Source: Thermoplasmata archaeon
GTDB taxonomy: Archaea; Thermoplasmatota; Thermoplasmata; UBA184
Direction of reading: 5' to 3'
NCBI GenBank assembly: GCA_027314845.1
Contig: DAHVAA010000127.1
Span: 1 to 5,121 of the forward strand
DNA: 5,121 bases
The position numbers and the translations under genes are program-made. This document shows, piece by piece, positions 5,086-5,121 of the stretch. How positions within the stretch are numbered: position 1 is the stretch's first letter; every line of letters begins with the position of its first letter. The notes beneath the pieces were generated by a model. That model saw only the letters and a list, made by a program, of their open reading frames with translations. It did no database searches and was not told the DNA's origin.

Positions 5086-5121
5086 CGGCCCTCGGTCGTC
5101 CGGCGACTCGCCGTCCGTCCA
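5086..5121 (-). other. Right-edge sequence upstream of glyS, unresolved
   Basis: Only 36 bases remain. On the minus strand one frame ends in TGA at 5084-5082, overlapping the glyS ATG as ATGA, which could be the tail of an upstream gene coupled to glyS. The frame continuous with glyS is also open and has GC-rich third positions. There is no TATA box here. The choice between an upstream gene end, a leader and an N-terminal extension needs sequence beyond the edge. Confidence 0.3.

Overview
The window looks archaeal. It carries a eukaryote/archaea-type dimeric glycyl-tRNA synthetase, a UPF0200-type P-loop kinase and a COG1395-type HTH regulator, the last two being families I know essentially from Archaea. 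The few AT-rich words in an otherwise very G+C-rich sequence (roughly two-thirds by eye) sit where archaeal TATA boxes belong, about 28 to 37 bases before start codons that lack a well-placed Shine-Dalgarno. A high-GC uncultured euryarchaeon, possibly of the Thermoplasmatota, would fit, but the lineage is inference and cannot be fixed from this sequence alone.

Layout. Positions 1-508 (minus) hold a partial metallophosphoesterase of the COG1407 type that runs off the left edge. Positions 509-706 are the only sizeable intergenic region: a divergent control region with an AT-rich TATA element, a small dyad, and two copies of a 14-bp near-palindrome spaced exactly 30 bp. From there a two-gene plus-strand unit runs right: an HTH regulator (707-1693) and a protein of unknown function (1690-2337), coupled by a GTGA overlap. 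It meets, tail to tail with a 10-bp gap, a minus-strand unit transcribed from the right: glycyl-tRNA synthetase (5085-3580), a coiled-coil protein (3516-2887) and a UPF0200 kinase (2890-2348). The last two overlap by ATGA. The coiled-coil gene has its own TATA-like box in the 63-bp gap after the synthetase.

How they may work together. The regulator and its coupled partner probably act in one process. The double palindrome beside the regulator's promoter is a natural candidate for autoregulation or for coordinated control of the divergent phosphoesterase. The synthetase, coiled-coil and kinase genes look like a conserved-neighbourhood, housekeeping-type unit. The functions of the coiled-coil protein, the kinase and the 1690-2337 product are not established from what is visible.

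I see no mobile element, CRISPR array, tRNA or rRNA. No clearly new multi-gene system is evident. The most notable items are the paired operator-like palindromes, the uncharacterised partner of the regulator, and unusual residues in catalytic motifs of the synthetase and kinase.
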